Shown piece by piece: positions 62,205-64,000 of a stretch of DNA of 64,000 nucleotides (position 1 is its first letter; each line of letters begins with the position of its first letter). The DNA lies in NCBI GenBank assembly GCA_903813345.2, contig CAIIXF020000004.1, positions 20,432,477 to 20,496,476 on the forward strand, written 5' to 3'. The notes below the pieces were generated by a model, which saw nothing but the letters and a program-made list of their open reading frames with translations, made no database searches and was not told where the DNA came from. The stretch is from Owenia fusiformis. Lineage: Eukaryota > Annelida > Polychaeta > Sabellida > Oweniidae. The translations under genes were made by a program, and so were the position numbers.

Positions 62205-62965
62205 GATCAAAGTGCGTGAATGAAACGCAATTAGTTGTGAATTCTGCGTCAGACTTGATCAAATGTGCGTAAAACGATAATGATTAATACAATACTATTT
62301 GTCATCTGTCACTTCTATCGTCAGTACCAATTGAGAGTATTCGTGCAGCCATTACGACTTTTATTGTGCGCCATGATTAAATAAGTATTACATTCTTCAA
62401 AAATATTTGCTTTTGAATATACTAGTATTCAGAAACTAACTGTAAGTTCATGAGGTCATTATGAACTCCTCTATTACAAAATGAAATGGCAGATAAAATT
62501 CTTTTGATTTGGATTCTTTTCAAAAATCATCTAAAAGTGTGGGAATAGCATGCCAGAATTTGACATATCTTTGAATGATGAATTGGGAATGACGATTTTT
62601 CAATGGTAGCTTGTTAAAAAATATGTTCCTTAGAGATATGTTGTAATTTGCCCTTTACAAAAGTTGTCTCAATGTATGCTAACCCTTGATTTGGATTTCA
62701 TTGAACAATTAAACAATTGTTATATAAAATGTATGACTTTGCTACCAGAATTCAATATCTTTCAGTAAAAGATTCACCAAAAACTATTTCAATATAGAAA
62801 ATCAAATTGTTGCCAAACTTTTGGAGGGGTGTAAATTGTATGTACAAAAAATACTTTTATGTGAGGTACACCGATGAAGGGGGAGATTTGTGGATACATA
62901 AAAAATCGGACCCCTGGTCACCAATTGCTCGCTACGCCACTGTCTAGTGAGCGCTTTAATTCAAA

Positions 62966-63349
62966 ATGGGGTTTGATGACCTGTTACCAGAATTAGGAGG
63001 ATTCGGACGATATCAGAAAGTTTCCATAATCTCATTTGTATTATTCTATGCTGCAACTACATGGCAGTATAATATTACAGTAATCATTGCCGCTGATATG
63101 CAACATTGGTGTCATGTGCCAGAGTTAGCCCATCTCAACCACACAACATTTATGAACATAGCTGTTCCCCTCGAGGAAAACCAGTTTGGGGAAGCCGTGT
63201 ACAGTCAATGCAGGGTCTATGATCTCAACTACTCCAGTATCACAGACGATGATGTGACTAACTGGATCCCTAATGGCAACACGAGTACAAGGAAATGCAA
63301 CGGATATGTCTACGATACGAGCAGGTTCACGTCAACACTTGTAAGCCAG
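62966..63349 (+). CDS. SLC22A: SLC22 organic ion/carnitine transporter, first exon (gene continues beyond window)
   Basis: The first coding exon encodes 128 residues and ends at a phase-0 donor (CAG|gtaaac). It opens with GFDDLLPELGGFGRYQ, the conserved SLC22 N-terminus before TM1. TM1 follows, and then the family's large extracellular loop with Cys residues (HWCHVPEL, QCRVYDL, KCNGYVYD) and several N-glycosylation sites. The final YDTSRFTSTLVSQ is the usual sequence just before the FDLVC motif, which should open the next exon, outside the window. The product would be a 12-TM major-facilitator transporter for organic cations, anions or zwitterions. The substrate class cannot be decided from this exon. 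Its donor edge is tandemly repeated downstream. Confidence 0.9.
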
Positions 63350-63990
63350 GTAAACAACTTATATATGATATAAGCAGGTACACATCAACACTTGTAAGCC
63401 AGGTAAACATTTTACATATGATACTAGTAGGTTCACGTCAACACTCGTAAGCCAGGTAAACAACTTATATGTGATACTAGGTTCACATTAACATAGATTT
63501 AGATTTATGAACTTTTTACACATACATACCCTTAAAGGGTCAAGTGTACACAAAGTAAACACTAATTTTACAATATATCAAAAAAAAAACAATATACGAG
63601 GGTTGATCCAAAAGTTCCGAACCGCTCGCTCTAAAAATCCCAATACTTCACAAAAAATTGTTCACACCTGGCCAAAACCACCCCACATATAGTAGCTCCA
63701 CTTTGTGTAAAAACAACCAATAAATTTGACCAGCAACACAGGTATCTAGTTACCACAGCAATATGACAACAGGGTATGTGGAGAAAGAGCACGACATATT
63801 GTAGAGGTGGAAAAACGTTATCGCACCGATATTTATAAGAAAGGTAAACAACTTATATATGATAATGATAGGTACATCGACACTTGTAAGCATTATTAAC
63901 AGTTCATATATTATAATAGTAGGACGTACATCGACTCATGAAGCAAGGTGAACAACTTAACTCGCATATGATTGTAGCAGAACTATGCTG
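63311..63990 (+). repeat. Array E: 53 bp donor-edge tandem repeat after SLC22 exon 1, split by a mariner end
   Basis: The last 39 nt of SLC22 exon 1 plus about 14 nt of intron recur at 53 bp spacing. Donors are at 63350, 63403 and 63456, with a decaying fourth copy to about 63499. The same motif reappears at 63840-63990, with donor-like sites near 63844 and 63948 (about two units apart). The intervening DNA begins with a mariner-type terminus at 63595. The array probably continues past the window end. Confidence 0.85.
63595..63838 (+). mobile_element. Truncated mariner-like end inserted in Array E
   Basis: Starts TACGAGGGTTGATCCAAAAG, like the termini of the element at 58242. No matching right terminus is seen before Array E-like sequence resumes at about 63840, so the copy is truncated or rearranged. 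Confidence 0.6.
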
Positions 63991-64000
63991 TCGACTTGAC

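Larger units (their letters stand above)
55961..62965. other. Transposon-rich region between protease and SLC22
   Basis: No gene supported. A GGCGTAGC..GGTGACCAGGGGT motif at about 56450 recurs inverted at about 62905-62940, just before the SLC22 start. A CCGGGGGTTCGA motif occurs at about 57250 and 59948. Direct repeats of about 170 bp (about 57958-58133 and 59399-59567, with GGCTCCAAGTTG hairpins) bracket the mariner derivative. Confidence 0.6.

Overview
This is a 64 kb stretch of an AT-rich, intron-rich animal genome. Typical GT-AG introns, a neuronal/transport gene set (EAAT-type glutamate transporter, class C GPCR, organic-ion transporter, mosaic trypsin-like protease) and many short DNA-transposon derivatives suggest an invertebrate, probably marine. 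The species cannot be fixed from sequence alone.

Layout. 1-2.4 kb: inverted-repeat elements. 2466-13443 (+): a 13-exon TM7SF3-like seven-transmembrane gene whose assembled reading frame (600 codons) is intact. 13.4-21 kb: repeat-rich intergenic DNA with a Harbinger-type MITE, segmental duplications and palindromic arrays. 21080-29488 (-): an 8-exon SLC1/EAAT gene (534 codons) with three transposon derivatives in its introns. 29.5-34.7 kb: intergenic with diverged duplications. 34699-41645 (-): a 3-exon metabotropic-glutamate-receptor-like gene (886 codons). 45684-47096 (-): an intronless, unrecognised secreted/GPI-anchored-type protein. 51411-55960 (+): a 9-exon trypsin + ShKT-like + Ser/Thr-rich protease (451 codons). 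56-63 kb: nested transposon derivatives, including a mariner deletion derivative and a long-hairpin MITE. 62966 to the window end (+): the first exon of an SLC22 transporter.

The most unusual signal is a recurrent architecture, found five times in three unrelated genes. Tandem arrays are built from an exon edge together with its splice site, and they expand into the adjoining intron: TM7SF3 acceptor 61 bp x13; TM7SF3 donor 70 bp x4; TM7SF3 acceptor 110 bp x20; mGluR donor 54 bp x about 38; SLC22 donor 53 bp x3 plus decayed copies. Each unit carries 39-64 nt of true coding sequence plus the splice signal, so one intron can hold dozens of decoy splice sites. In every assessable case the only site giving an open frame is the one next to the intact exon: the last acceptor or the first donor. 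The exception is the mGluR array, whose 54 bp unit is an exact number of codons, so use of a decoy could insert residues into TM5.

Exon boundaries were placed by hand from splice consensus, phase and recognisable family motifs. No alignment or transcript data were available. Comparisons with family members rest on remembered family features.
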